A stretch of DNA of 64,000 nt from Thermoleophilia bacterium (GCA_025928515.1 JAICJI010000004.1:1-64000), one strand, 5' to 3'; positions 1 through 8,491 are shown, counted from the first letter of the stretch. Program-made: numbers and translations. Notes: generated by a model not told the origin, from the sequence alone.

Positions 1-104
1 AGATCGCCGAAGGCAAGAGTCGCCGCGACGCCACCCGACTCCTCAAGCGCTACCTCGCCCGCCACCTCTACCGACTCCTCGAACAACAACCAGCAATGAC
101 TTGA
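1..104 (+). CDS. IS110-family transposase, C-terminal fragment
   Basis: The frame opening at base 3 runs 33 codons to a TGA and is cut by the window edge. It reads IAEGKSRRDATRLLKRYLAR and then LYRLLEQQ. A basic G-K-[ST]-[KR]-x-[ED]-A-x-R-x-L-K-R-x-[LV]-[AS]-R stretch is typical of the extreme C-terminus of IS110/IS117 recombinases (DEDD plus Tnp20 domains). The catalytic domains lie outside the window, so intactness cannot be judged. The family assignment rests on this short tail only. Confidence 0.6.
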   Translation, partial: IAEGKSRRDATRLLKRYLARHLYRLLEQQPAMT

Positions 105-121
105 CAAGTCATAGGAGCTTC
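1..121 (+). mobile_element. Right end of an IS110-like insertion sequence (partial)
   Basis: The transposase tail is followed directly by TTGACAAGTCATAGGAGCTTC. IS110 elements commonly end within a few tens of bases of the transposase stop in a TTGACA..TAGGAGC-like sequence and lack terminal inverted repeats. The exact junction cannot be fixed without the left end; base 121 is an estimate. Confidence 0.45.
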
Positions 122-571
122 AATCCCGAACACTGGCCCAGCTCAGCGTCCTGTCCCGCGGGACGTGGAACGACGGGCCGGATGAAGGTTCCGGTCGAGA
201 CGCTCACGCTGATCGTCGGCCGTGCGCAGAGCAAGCAGGTCGGCAGGCGCTCCGTGTTGATATGGCGCGTCATGCGGCTGCTACGCGCTTGACGGCGAGG
301 GTGTAAGACCCCGACGGTTCCCGACTGCTCGAGCTGCGTGCTCACAGTGAGCACGCTAGACCTCGGAGCGGGCAGCCGAAACAGGGTTCCCGCAGACTTA
401 CGACCCCTCTTCGCTCCCCCGCGCCCCGCGCAGGAGCCACTCAGCTACGAAGCGGATAGAGTGAGTGGCACACGCCCTTCCGCCGCCTGCGCTCTCGACG
501 GCTCTAGGACGCATCGTTTTCCGGGCTCGAGCAGCGTGCCCCGGGGCATGCCCAAAGAAGGGACACATTCG
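122..571. other. Intergenic region downstream of the IS end
   Basis: About 450 bases with no convincing gene. The ORFs on both strands have biased, arginine-rich shadow composition, and the long ORF beginning at 338 has no ribosome binding site at its nominal start. The only clear structure is a 21-bp palindrome at 336-356. The promoter for the small genes that start at 572 is probably here, but no strong -35/-10 pair is visible. Confidence 0.4.
336..356. repeat. 21-bp perfect palindrome (10-bp arms, 1-base centre)
   Basis: The left arm GCGTGCTCAC is followed by a single A and its exact reverse complement. A 1-base centre suits a dimeric regulator operator or cruciform better than an RNA terminator, and no T-tract follows. 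It lies between the IS end and the small gene pair. Its regulator is unknown. Confidence 0.6.
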
Positions 572-823
572 ATGGATTCCTCCGAGTCCGTCCACTTCGA
601 TCTCGCTGACGGTACGAGCGTGGCTGTGGAGAGCAGTAACTATCGCCGCGTCTACGAGGGGCTATGGAAGCTCTCTAGCGTGCCGGGAGCCGTCTCGACG
701 GCCGCGCTTCTTCTCGGTGCGACCCGGCGTCCCGGCTATCCGCATGGCGTCAAGCTCGATGCAGTGCAAAGCGCGGCGCTCGGAAGCGCCATAGGCCGTT
801 CCAAGCTCAGGGACGGCGCGTGA
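572..823 (+). CDS. Small hypothetical protein (83 aa)
   Basis: Not recognised. The ORF track starts at 338, but the in-frame ATG at 572 has an AAGAAGG-like ribosome binding site about ten bases upstream and opens a sensible protein, MDSSESVHFDLADGT. The upstream part looks non-coding. The first half is acidic and beta-rich; the second half is Ala/Leu/Gly-rich, with a short hydrophobic patch around VSTAALLLGATRRP. The stop overlaps the next start as GTGA, so the two small proteins are probably translated together. The neighbouring IS end suggests an accessory locus. Confidence 0.5.
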   Translation: MDSSESVHFDLADGTSVAVESSNYRRVYEGLWKLSSVPGAVSTAALLLGATRRPGYPHGVKLDAVQSAALGSAIGRSKLRDGA

Positions 824-1032
824 GACGCGCGTGCCCGACTTGCGGCCGGCTCATCTATCTCAACCGCGAGGGCCTATACCGCCGACACTTCGGCGCCCAG
901 CCCGGCGGGAGCGTCCGCCTCTGCGCCTACGGCCCGGGCGAGATTGCGGCTATGGTGTGTGTGCGCGTAGACCTAGCGCGGAAGCCGCCGAGGCTCCGAG
1001 GTTCCCTCTCCAGCTTGCGAAACCTGGCCTAA
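820..1032 (+). CDS. Small zinc-binding protein (CxxC...H...C), 70 aa
   Basis: Starts with GTG overlapping the previous stop, and AGGGA lies five to six bases upstream. The N-terminal half carries CPTCGRLIYLNREGLYRRH followed by LCAYGPG. This resembles the short actinobacterial pattern CPxCGR...GxxxRH...CxGSG and would give a Cys-Cys-His-Cys zinc site. The C-terminal third is basic and low in complexity and may be a loose tail. A DNA- or protein-binding role is possible but not shown. Confidence 0.5.
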   Translation: MRRACPTCGRLIYLNREGLYRRHFGAQPGGSVRLCAYGPGEIAAMVCVRVDLARKPPRLRGSLSSLRNLA

Positions 1033-1095
1033 GTGCAGCAGGAGAGCTCGGCTTGAGTTCTCCAACCCTGAAGCATAAGCAGTGAGGAGCAACAC

Positions 1096-1410
1096 ATGTA
1101 CGCCACCCATAGGCGCTACGAAGGCATCGACCAGAGCCGGATCGAGGAGCTGACACGGAAGGTGAACGAGAGCCTGATCCCGCGGCTGAGCAAGCTACCC
1201 GGATTCCAGGGCTACTTCCTGACTGAGGCCGGCGACGGCGTCGTCAAGTCGGTCAGCCTGTTCGATACCTCCAGCCAGGCCGAGGACTCGACTCAGGTCG
1301 CGGCCGAGTGGACGCAGGAGGAGAAGCTCGAGAAGCTGGTCCCGAACCCGCCCAAGGTCATGACCAGAAAAGTGCTCGCGCACGAGACGAGGGCGCCGGC
1401 ACTCGTCTGA
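1096..1410 (+). CDS. ABM-like (dimeric alpha/beta barrel) protein, 104 aa
   Basis: A GAGGAGC ribosome binding site precedes the ATG. The sequence has the usual order of small antibiotic-biosynthesis-monooxygenase/Dabb proteins: an initial strand (MYATHRRYEGID), a helix with L-P-x-L-x-x-L-P-G-F (RLSKLPGFQGYFL), then a strand with VVKSVSLFDT and a helix with AAEWTQEE. Such proteins act as small monooxygenases or as ligand or stress proteins; the substrate here is unknown. A strong terminator follows, so it is the last gene of its unit. Confidence 0.65.
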   Translation: MYATHRRYEGIDQSRIEELTRKVNESLIPRLSKLPGFQGYFLTEAGDGVVKSVSLFDTSSQAEDSTQVAAEWTQEEKLEKLVPNPPKVMTRKVLAHETRAPALV

Positions 1411-1433
1411 GTCTTCGGCTTCGATGAACAAGA

Positions 1434-1461
1434 AAGAAGGCCCGCGCTCGCGGGCCTTCTT
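1434..1461 (+). terminator. Intrinsic terminator after the ABM-like gene
   Basis: A 12-bp stem with left arm AAGAAGGCCCGC, loop GCTC and the matching right arm, ending in TTCTTCGTTTCG. It is about 25 bases past the stop at 1410. This is one of the clearest intrinsic terminators in the window. Confidence 0.8.
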
Positions 1462-1570
1462 CGTTTCGCGCCACCGGGCGGACTCGCACTATCCGCAAGC
1501 CGACGGTCGTGCCGCGGGCTGGCTAGTGGGGGTGCGAAGATGCTGGTCAATCGCGACAAGGGAGGCTTAC

Positions 1571-1882
1571 ATGGCCGTAGGGATGTTGCTCGCAGGAGAA
1601 GGCGTAACCGAGGAGAGCTACCGGCAACTCACCGAAGAAATGTTCGGCAGCTACCCGATGCGCGAGGATCAAGCGCCCGACGGGTGTCTAGTCCACACCG
1701 CCGGCCAAAGCGACCAGGGCTGGTACATCTACGACATCTGGGAGTCGCAGGAACACTTTCAGCGCTTCGTCGAGGGGAAGCTGAGGCCGGCGATGGAGTC
1801 GACCGGAGCGACTGGCGGTGCCGAGCCGCCGCAGCCCCAGTTCTTCCCTGTCGCGACTTTGGTCAAAGGACCCAGCCTGTAG
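1571..1882 (+). CDS. Small ABM/Dabb-fold-like protein, 103 aa
   Basis: The ATG at 1571 has GGAGG six bases upstream, so it is preferred to the upstream ORF start at 1424, which lies in the preceding terminator. The protein reads MAVGMLLAGEGVTEESYRQL, then DGCLVHTAGQSDQGWYIYDI and WESQEHFQRFVEGKLRPAM. The W-E-S-x-E-x-F-x-x-F pattern near the end of the barrel is common in alpha/beta-barrel monooxygenase-like proteins. The exact family is uncertain. It may be a distant paralogue of the 1096 gene, since both precede signalling genes and share the fold. Confidence 0.6.
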   Translation: MAVGMLLAGEGVTEESYRQLTEEMFGSYPMREDQAPDGCLVHTAGQSDQGWYIYDIWESQEHFQRFVEGKLRPAMESTGATGGAEPPQPQFFPVATLVKGPSL

Positions 1883-2012
1883 AGCGCTGGGCCAGTGGTC
1901 GGCAATGACCGCACTGTCTATCGAGTTTCGAGCTGTCGCTAAACGCGGGATAGGCCCCGGCCGTCCGACGATCGCGGGCCACCACGGTCAGTAGCCGGCC
2001 AGGAGGCACGGT

Positions 2013-2040
2013 TTGTCCGGGTTTGGTCAACCGCTATAAC
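2013..2040 (+). promoter_or_regulatory. Candidate promoter for the PAS-GGDEF-EAL gene
   Basis: TTGTCC and TATAAC are separated by 16 bases, close to a housekeeping sigma consensus. The predicted transcript would have a leader of about 50 bases before the GTG at 2097. No alternative gene starts in between. Confidence 0.45.
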
Positions 2041-2096
2041 CCGCTACCGAGCGCCCGGCGCTTTGGTGGTGATCCAGTCCTGCCGATAAGCCACTC

Positions 2097-3860
2097 GTGG
2101 CAGCTGAGACGTTCGACCAGGCGTTCAACGCGTACGGCTCGCAGCTTCTGCAGCGGATCGCCGGGACCGTGGCGATCATGCTCTACGAGATGGAGCTCCG
2201 GCCGGACGGGAGCTTCGAGTGCCTGACGTTCGTCGGGCTCGAGACGCTGATCGGCCCCGTTCCGGAGGGCATGTCCTCGGAAGAGGCGTACGAGGCTGCC
2301 GTCCACCCGGACGATCGCGAGCTGTACGACGGGGCGACTGACGGGCTCTGGGAGCGCAAGTCGGTCGAGGTCGAGTATCGGCTGATCGACGCGAGTGGAG
2401 AGGTGCGCTGGGTGCTCGACCGGATGCGGCCCGAGCGAGAGCAGGAAGACGGCAGCCTGCGCGTGAGCGGGGTCGTTGCGGACATCAGTGAGCGGAAGCG
2501 CGTCGAGGCCGAGGCGATGGAGAAGCTCGCCCATGCGGCGCTCCACGACTCCTTGACCGGGCTGGCGAACCGCGCGTCGTTCCTCGACCATCTCGAGCTC
2601 GGCCTCAAGCGCGCCTCCCGCAACGAGAAGGGCGTCGGCGTCCTTTTCATCGATCTCGACAACTTCAAGCTCGTCAACGACAGCTTCGGCCATGCGGCCG
2701 GCGACGAGTTGCTGAAGGCGGTCGGGTCACGCCTGGAGTCGGCGGTGAGAGGGATGGACGTGGTCGCCCGCCAGGGTGGTGACGAGTTCCTGATCCTGCT
2801 CACCGACATCGAGAGCCGGTCGGGCGACGACGCCTCGGACTCACCGACCGAGGTTGTCGCGAGCAAGGTGCGCACGATCCTGCGCGAGCCGTTCCTCGTC
2901 GACGGGATCGAGATCTATGTCAGCGCGAGCGTCGGTATCAGCTCCTACCCCGCCGACGGCGCCGATGCCGACACCCTGCTCAAGCACGCGGACGTGGCCA
3001 TGTATTCGGTCAAGGACAGCGGCCGCGACGGCTACGCCCGTTACAGCCACGGCGGAGACTCGGCACTCGAGCAGATCTCGATGGCCGCCCGCCTGCGCAA
3101 ATCGGTCGAGAGCGGGCGGGGCCTCGTCCTCCACTATCAGCCGCTCATGAACCTCCAGACGGCCGAGGTGGTGGGCGTGGAGGCGCTGGTCCGGTGGCAG
3201 GACGGCAACCGCGGGCTCGTCCAGCCCGACGAGTTCATACCGCTCGCCGAGCAGGTCGGCCTGATCGGCTCCCTCAGCGATTGGGTGGTCGCGGAGGCGT
3301 GCAGGCAGGCGTCCGCCTGGCAGAAAGAGGGGATGGACTTCTACGTCTCGATCAACGTCCCGCCGTCGTATTGCCAACCCACGGGCATGGCGCACCTCGC
3401 CGCCGCGGCAAGCGCTGCCGGGATCGAGCTCGACAACCTGATGATCGAGGTGACCGAGTCCGCTCTGGCCCCCGACAGGCGCACGAACCTGGAGGACACG
3501 CTGAGCGACATGCACAGCCAGGGCCTCCGCCTGGCGATCGACGACTTCGGCACCGGCTACTCGTCGCTCGGCCGGCTCAACCAGACGTGGGTCAACATGC
3601 TCAAGATCGACCGCTCGTTCGTCCAGGAGCTGCCCGAGAGCGAGCATGCATGCAACCTCGTCTCCTCGGTCGTCCGCCTCGCCCAGTCGCTCGGCCTGGA
3701 GCCGCTCGCCGAGGGAGTCGAGACCGAGGAGCAACGCCGCTTCCTCGTCGACAACGGCTGCCGCTACGGGCAGGGCTTCCTCTTCAGCCGCCCTCTCCCG
3801 ACCGACGAGATCAAGCCGTTCTGCGACGGCGAGCGAGGAAACCGGCGCGACGTCGCCTGA
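2097..3860 (+). CDS. PAS-GGDEF-EAL cyclic-di-GMP signalling protein
   Basis: A 587-residue soluble protein that may make and/or degrade cyclic di-GMP. Residues about 20-140 form a PAS/PAC-type sensor (VHPDDRELYD, GVVADISERKRVE). The GGDEF domain follows from about 145, with HDSLTGLANR, FIDLDNFKLVND and the active-site GGDEF near 227. An RGMD motif five residues upstream matches the inhibitory I-site. The EAL domain has VEALVRW, IEVTESAL, IDDFGTGYSSL and LKIDRSFV, so the metal and catalytic positions look intact. The start is GTG without a strong ribosome binding site. No transmembrane segment is visible. The HD-GYP protein at 48097 could belong to the same signalling network. Confidence 0.92.
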   Translation: MAAETFDQAFNAYGSQLLQRIAGTVAIMLYEMELRPDGSFECLTFVGLETLIGPVPEGMSSEEAYEAAVHPDDRELYDGATDGLWERKSVEVEYRLIDASGEVRWVLDRMRPEREQEDGSLRVSGVVADISERKRVEAEAMEKLAHAALHDSLTGLANRASFLDHLELGLKRASRNEKGVGVLFIDLDNFKLVNDSFGHAAGDELLKAVGSRLESAVRGMDVVARQGGDEFLILLTDIESRSGDDASDSPTEVVASKVRTILREPFLVDGIEIYVSASVGISSYPADGADADTLLKHADVAMYSVKDSGRDGYARYSHGGDSALEQISMAARLRKSVESGRGLVLHYQPLMNLQTAEVVGVEALVRWQDGNRGLVQPDEFIPLAEQVGLIGSLSDWVVAEACRQASAWQKEGMDFYVSINVPPSYCQPTGMAHLAAAASAAGIELDNLMIEVTESALAPDRRTNLEDTLSDMHSQGLRLAIDDFGTGYSSLGRLNQTWVNMLKIDRSFVQELPESEHACNLVSSVVRLAQSLGLEPLAEGVETEEQRRFLVDNGCRYGQGFLFSRPLPTDEIKPFCDGERGNRRDVA

Positions 3861-3877
3861 ACGTCCGTCTCGGACGT
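3861..3877 (+). terminator. Short hairpin after the GGDEF-EAL gene
   Basis: ACGTCCG, a TCT loop and CGGACGT begin directly after the TGA at 3860. The stem is perfect over 7 bp but there is no T-run. It may be a weak terminator, a 3'-end stabiliser, or a palindromic site upstream of the next gene at 3895. Confidence 0.4.
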
Positions 3878-3894
3878 CCGACCGGGGGCCGAGA

Positions 3895-6800
3895 ATGCTG
3901 CCGTTGTCACGTCGCGTTGTCGTCGTCGTTGTCGCCCTGGTCGCTCTTGCCGTTCCGGGCAAGGCGCTCGCCTGTTCGCATGACGACACGAACTACTTCG
4001 AGTCGTTCGTCGACGCGACGTGCCTGCAGGCACCGCTGACCAGCACGACGCTCGACGCGCAGGGCGGCCTACGGCTCGCGACGAACGGCACGGCCACGAG
4101 CAGCACCTGGGACACCAACACCGACTTCACGAACGGCATCAGCTATCAGAGCACGCTGTTTCCTCCCGTCGGCGTCAGCACTCTGTCGATCTCCGGGACG
4201 GGACCGACCGCCACGCTGGCGCTCCCGACGACGCCGCTTCCGCTCAGCCCCGACGCCGCGAACCCGGTGCTGGGCCCGACCGCCTCGACCGTCGGCGACG
4301 GCGACGACGTCGACGACCCCACCGTGATCAAGGTCGGCGCGACGTACGACATGTACTACACCGGGTATCCCGAGGACGGGAGCGCGCCGGCGATCTATCT
4401 GGCCACGTCGGCGGACGCCACGAACTGGACGCGCGCGAACGCCGGCGCTCCGGTTCTGCAGGGCGCGGCGGGAGCGTTCGACCAGGACGGTGTCTACGGC
4501 GCCGACGTCGTCTACGACCCGACGGATCTGCTGGCGCCGTACAAGATGTGGTACTCGGGTCGGCAGGGCGTCTTCGGTGCGATCGGCTACGCGACCTCGC
4601 TCGACGGAGTGACTTGGACGAAATTCGGCGGGACCACGCCCCTGCCGGTGCTCGACCATGGCCTGGCCGGCTCCGCCGACAGCTTCAGCGCGGCCGATCC
4701 GTCGGTGCTGAAGGACGGCTCGACTTGGAAGATGTGGTACACGGGCGACGACTCGAACAAGAAGCGAATCGCCTACGCGACGTCTTCGGACGGGATGACT
4801 TGGGCGAAGGGTGGCAAGGTGATCGCGCCGGAGGATCCCGGCGTGAGCGCCAACATCGAGTTCGGCGCCTTCTCGCCGACGGTGTGGAAGACGATCGGCG
4901 GGTTCTCGATGCTGCTGACCGGGCGCAAGCTCGTCGGCTTGGGCGTGTTCCAGACGAAGATCATGGAGACCACCTCAACGGACGGTCTCGTCTGGTCGGG
5001 ACCGAGCCCCGCCGTGAACCCCGCGGGCACGAATTCGAAGTTCGACTTCTCGAACCTCAACTCGCCCGACGTCCTTGCCGACCCGGCGACGGCGAACCCC
5101 TACAAGCTCTTCTACTCGGGCAACACGATCGACACGAACGGGAACTTCCACACGCGGATCGGGCTCGCGACCTCGAGCAACGGCAGCTCGTTCAACAAGT
5201 TCACCGGCTCGAAGACGGGGGGCTCGGTGTTCGACGTCGGGACGGCCGGAACTGCGTTTGACGCACGCCAGGTGTCCGGTCTGTCGGCCACGGAGCCTGG
5301 TGGGACGGGCGCGAAGTTCGTCGGCTTCTACTGGGGCACGCGAGGCAGCGACTTCACGCCGCGGCTGGGCGAGGCGACGTCCCCCGACGGGAGCACGTGG
5401 ACGAAGGTGCCCGTGTCGGCGCCGGATGGTGGAGCGGTGCTCGGGCTCGGCAACCCGGCGGCGTTCGACAACGGCGGCGAACGGGATCCGAGCGTCCTTT
5501 TCGACTCGGGCGGTTACGACCTCTACTTCACAGCCCTCGACTCGGGTGGGCTCGACTCGATCGGCTACGCCACGGCAACCACCGTCGGGTCGGGGTCGAA
5601 CTCCCCGGACAACACGAGCTGGCCGAGCTCCGCGACCCAGGTGCTGAGCACGGGCTTCGACGGAGCCCACGTGAGCCACCCTTCGGTGATCAAAGACGGC
5701 GCGAACTTCGTCATGTACTACACCGACCTCTCGGCGACGCCCGCGATCGGCCGGACGTCCTCGGCGAGTGCGAACAGTGGCTTCGGTGCGGGGAGCTCGG
5801 TCCTCACGCACGGCGCCGCCGGGACGTTCGACGAGAAGGGCGTGAAGGATCCGGTCGTGGTCAAGGTCGCGGCGGGCGATTACCGGATGCTCTACACCGG
5901 CGTCGACGCCGACGGGATCGAGCGCGTGGGCCTCGCCACCTCGACCGACGGGTCGACCTGGACGAAGCAGGGCGTCGTGCTGAACCCGAGCCTGACCCCG
6001 TTCGCCGCCGACGAGAACGGCGTCGAGCCGACGGGGATGCTCGTCGACGGCACCACTGTCCACGTCTGGACGAGCGGCGTCGATCGCACGGGGCGCACAC
6101 GCGGAGAGCACGCCACTGCGGCCCTGTCCACGAGCGGGACGATCCCGAGCGCGTGGGCCACCTACCAGCTCGGTGACTCGTCGACGACGATCGAGGACTT
6201 CCGCCAGTTGGCCCGCACCTCGACCGGCGCCGTCGCGCTCTCGATGAGCTTCCTGCAGCCGTATTCGTCGGCAGGCAACGAGTTCTGGTCCGACTACTTC
6301 CCCGTCGCGGTGGACTCGCCGACCCAGGCCCTGAACTTCCTGCTCACCGTGCACGGCGTCCGGTGGCGCGCCCAGCTGATGACCCCGTCTTCGAGCCCGA
6401 GCCTCGACAAGGTGCAGCTGACGTACGCGCCGGTCAGCTTCGCGGCGACCGGCAGCGCCTCGTCGAGCCCGATTGCCGCCGCTCCGGGACGCAGCGTGAC
6501 CGCCTGGGGCTCGCTCTCGGTGGACACCTCGCTCTTCTCGCCGGGAGGATCGGGAACCGGGAGCGGGACCGTTCAGGTTCTCGACGCGACGAGCAACCAG
6601 CAGCTGTCGAGCACTGCGCTCAATACGAGCGGCACGACCACGGTGAGCCTCGCCACCGTTGCTGCCGCGAGCCACCCGGCCATCCGAGTGGTCTTCAACC
6701 TCCAGTCGAGCGGCCAGGCGACGCCGCTGGTGCACTCGTTCACGGTCTCCTACACGACGCAGGCAGCGCCTCCGGGCCTGACGCTCGTCGGGTCGCCGCT

Positions 6801-7317
6801 GAAGGTCGTGTTCGGCAAGGCCGTCAAGCTGAGCGGCATCTTGAGTCAGGGCGCCTCACCCGTCGGTGGGCAATCGGTCACGCTTGCGGCGAAACCGTTC
6901 GGCGCAGCGGCATTCAAGGCGTTCTCGACGGTGACGACGAGCACCGCCGGGACCTACCTGACGACCGCGAAGCCGCAGAAGCAGACGGTCTACGACGCGA
7001 GCGCGACCGGCGCGACGGTCCTGCCGACCGTCACCGTCAAGGTCGCGCAGCGGCTGAAGCTCTCCGTGCGTCGCAGCGGCGGCAAGGTCTACTTCAAGGG
7101 CAGCCTCGGGCCGAAGAAGCGCCGTCGCGTCATCGTCGTCCAGGTGCGCGCGGGCAAGCGCTGGAAGGTGCTGGCGCGGGTGAAGACGTCGCGGAAGTCG
7201 ACCTTCGAGGGAGCGCGGTCGCTCAAGGCCGGGCACGCCTATAACTTCCGGGCGAAGACGGGCAAGTATCCGGGGCTCCTGGCCGGGACGAGCCGCACCG
7301 TGCGCCTGCGCAAGTAA
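3895..7317 (+). CDS. Large secreted beta-propeller-like repeat protein (1140 aa)
   Basis: The ATG at 3895 opens a clean signal peptide (MLPLSRRVVVVVVALVALAV, then KALA). The ORF track start at 3646 lies inside the previous gene. Residues about 80-830 hold at least seven copies of a 55-100 residue unit with a core like GYATSxDGxTWTK and, between cores, DPSVLKDGSTWKMWYTG. This arrangement resembles the five-bladed propellers of GH43/GH32-type proteins, probably two in series. The C-terminal 200 residues look like Ig-like sandwich domains with a very basic end (LGPKKRRRVIVVQVRAGKRW). An extracellular glycan-binding or glycan-processing role is inferred; catalytic acids were not identified. Confidence 0.75.
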   Translation: MLPLSRRVVVVVVALVALAVPGKALACSHDDTNYFESFVDATCLQAPLTSTTLDAQGGLRLATNGTATSSTWDTNTDFTNGISYQSTLFPPVGVSTLSISGTGPTATLALPTTPLPLSPDAANPVLGPTASTVGDGDDVDDPTVIKVGATYDMYYTGYPEDGSAPAIYLATSADATNWTRANAGAPVLQGAAGAFDQDGVYGADVVYDPTDLLAPYKMWYSGRQGVFGAIGYATSLDGVTWTKFGGTTPLPVLDHGLAGSADSFSAADPSVLKDGSTWKMWYTGDDSNKKRIAYATSSDGMTWAKGGKVIAPEDPGVSANIEFGAFSPTVWKTIGGFSMLLTGRKLVGLGVFQTKIMETTSTDGLVWSGPSPAVNPAGTNSKFDFSNLNSPDVLADPATANPYKLFYSGNTIDTNGNFHTRIGLATSSNGSSFNKFTGSKTGGSVFDVGTAGTAFDARQVSGLSATEPGGTGAKFVGFYWGTRGSDFTPRLGEATSPDGSTWTKVPVSAPDGGAVLGLGNPAAFDNGGERDPSVLFDSGGYDLYFTALDSGGLDSIGYATATTVGSGSNSPDNTSWPSSATQVLSTGFDGAHVSHPSVIKDGANFVMYYTDLSATPAIGRTSSASANSGFGAGSSVLTHGAAGTFDEKGVKDPVVVKVAAGDYRMLYTGVDADGIERVGLATSTDGSTWTKQGVVLNPSLTPFAADENGVEPTGMLVDGTTVHVWTSGVDRTGRTRGEHATAALSTSGTIPSAWATYQLGDSSTTIEDFRQLARTSTGAVALSMSFLQPYSSAGNEFWSDYFPVAVDSPTQALNFLLTVHGVRWRAQLMTPSSSPSLDKVQLTYAPVSFAATGSASSSPIAAAPGRSVTAWGSLSVDTSLFSPGGSGTGSGTVQVLDATSNQQLSSTALNTSGTTTVSLATVAAASHPAIRVVFNLQSSGQATPLVHSFTVSYTTQAAPPGLTLVGSPLKVVFGKAVKLSGILSQGASPVGGQSVTLAAKPFGAAAFKAFSTVTTSTAGTYLTTAKPQKQTVYDASATGATVLPTVTVKVAQRLKLSVRRSGGKVYFKGSLGPKKRRRVIVVQVRAGKRWKVLARVKTSRKSTFEGARSLKAGHAYNFRAKTGKYPGLLAGTSRTVRLRK

Positions 7318-7322
7318 CGGGT

Positions 7323-7928
7323 CTACGCGGTCGCGCTGAAGATCGGCTTCGTGGTCGGCTTCGTCGCGCCGCCGGCACGCTCGATCGTCACGGCCACGCT
7401 GGCATGCGGCGGCACCGTCCCTTTGAGGTGGACGGTCGTGGTCGCTCCGGCGGAGAACAATCCCGCGGGTTTCGCAGGGCCGGTCGCCGGGATCACCCAC
7501 GCCTCGTACGTCTTGCCGGACGGAGCGCTGCCGAGCCCGGTGGCCGTGATGGTCGCGTTCCCGTTCCGGTCGACGAAGACGGCGAAGACCTGCTTCTGGG
7601 TCGACTGGCTCTGTGAGACGACGAGCCCGACCACGATGCAGGCCGCGGCGGCGGCGGCGACTGCGAGCCCGCGCGCGACCCAGCGGCGCCGCAGGAGCGG
7701 GACGACGTTCGCCCGCTCGGCCGCGGCGGCGTCGAGGATCGACGCACGCAGGCGCTCGGGCGGCGCGGCCGCGACGGTGCCGAACGCGAGAGCGGTGGCC
7801 GTCTCGTTGAGCTCGGCGAGCTGCTCGCGGCACTCCTCGCACTGGCCCAGGTGCCGCTCGTACGCCTCGGCCTCGTCCGCGTCGAGCGCGTCGAGCGCGT
7901 ATGCGGCCGTCAGGTCGTGGAGGTCCAT
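7323..7928 (-). CDS. Anti-sigma factor, RskA/RsrA-like with zinc-finger N-terminus
   Basis: A 201-residue protein starting at the ATG at 7928, preceded by GGAG seven bases away. The N-terminal anti-sigma domain contains YERHLGQCEECREQL, the HxxxCxxC core of zinc-binding anti-sigma factors. One membrane segment follows (ARGLAVAAAAAACIVVGLVV), and then an extracellular RskA-like domain (VFAVFVDRNGNATITATGLG, TYEAWVIP). It overlaps the sigma gene by 19 bases, as expected for a co-translated pair. It should hold the sigma factor at the membrane until a signal triggers proteolysis. The gene ends tail-to-tail with the large secreted protein. Confidence 0.9.
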   Translation of the reverse strand: MDLHDLTAAYALDALDADEAEAYERHLGQCEECREQLAELNETATALAFGTVAAAPPERLRASILDAAAAERANVVPLLRRRWVARGLAVAAAAAACIVVGLVVSQSQSTQKQVFAVFVDRNGNATITATGLGSAPSGKTYEAWVIPATGPAKPAGLFSAGATTTVHLKGTVPPHASVAVTIERAGGATKPTTKPIFSATA

Positions 7929-8491
7929 GAAATCTCCGTTCCGGGCTCCCCGAGCTGCTCGCGTAGACGCGACAGCCCCGTGAACATCCTGCTCTTGATC
8001 GTACCGAGCGGCTGGCCGAGCCTCTCGGCAAGCTCCGACTGGCTGAAGCCTCCGTAGTACGCGAGCTCGAGCGCCTCGCGCTGCGCGTCGGGGAGGTGGC
8101 GGAGCGCTTCCTGCACGCGCTCGCGCTGCAGCCGCAGCCACGCATCTTCCTCCACGCCCTCCGTCGCGGGCTCGGGAGCGAGCTCGAGCGAGTCCGCGCG
8201 CCGGCGCTGCTCGCGCCGCACGGTGTCTACGGCTCGCCGGTGGACGAGCGTGAGGATCCACGTGCTCGCCTTGCCTCGCTCGGGCACGAATCGCGCGGCG
8301 GTTCGCCAGACGGCGAGGAACGCGTCTTGCACGGCGTCCTCTGCGAGCGCCTGGTCGCGCAGCACCCGTAGCGCGAGCCCGTACGCCGCGCGGCCGTAGC
8401 GGTCATAGAGCTCTGCGAGCGCCGTCTGCTCCGAGCGGGCGGCGAGGGCGACGAGCGCCTCGTCGGAAAGATGGGCGAGCTGGCGGTTCAC
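7910..8491 (-). CDS. ECF RNA polymerase sigma factor, SigK-like
   Basis: A 193-residue ECF sigma factor. Region 2 is ALAELYDRYGRAAYGLALRV with DAVQDAFLAVWRTA; region 4 is LRHLPDAQREALELAYYGGF followed by SQSELAERLGQPLGTIKSR. The start is a GTG at 8491; the much longer ORF in the track (to 10261) is antisense to real genes. It sits divergently, 126 bases from the Tat/DUF4331 operon, which is its most likely target, as is its own promoter. Pairing with an RskA-like anti-sigma supports a SigK-type group. Confidence 0.9.
   Translation of the reverse strand: MNRQLAHLSDEALVALAARSEQTALAELYDRYGRAAYGLALRVLRDQALAEDAVQDAFLAVWRTAARFVPERGKASTWILTLVHRRAVDTVRREQRRRADSLELAPEPATEGVEEDAWLRLQRERVQEALRHLPDAQREALELAYYGGFSQSELAERLGQPLGTIKSRMFTGLSRLREQLGEPGTEISWTSTT

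Noticed and set aside
338-823. 161-aa version of the small gene at 572
   Set aside because: The first 78 codons lack a ribosome binding site, cross the palindrome and have non-coding composition.
1883-2096. Possible cyclic-di-GMP riboswitch upstream of the GGDEF-EAL gene
   Set aside because: No GEMM-like conserved bases or paired arms could be recognised; only a promoter-like pair is visible.
4975-6735. 586-aa minus-strand ORF
   Set aside because: Arg/Val/Glu-rich antisense shadow of the secreted repeat protein; no motif.
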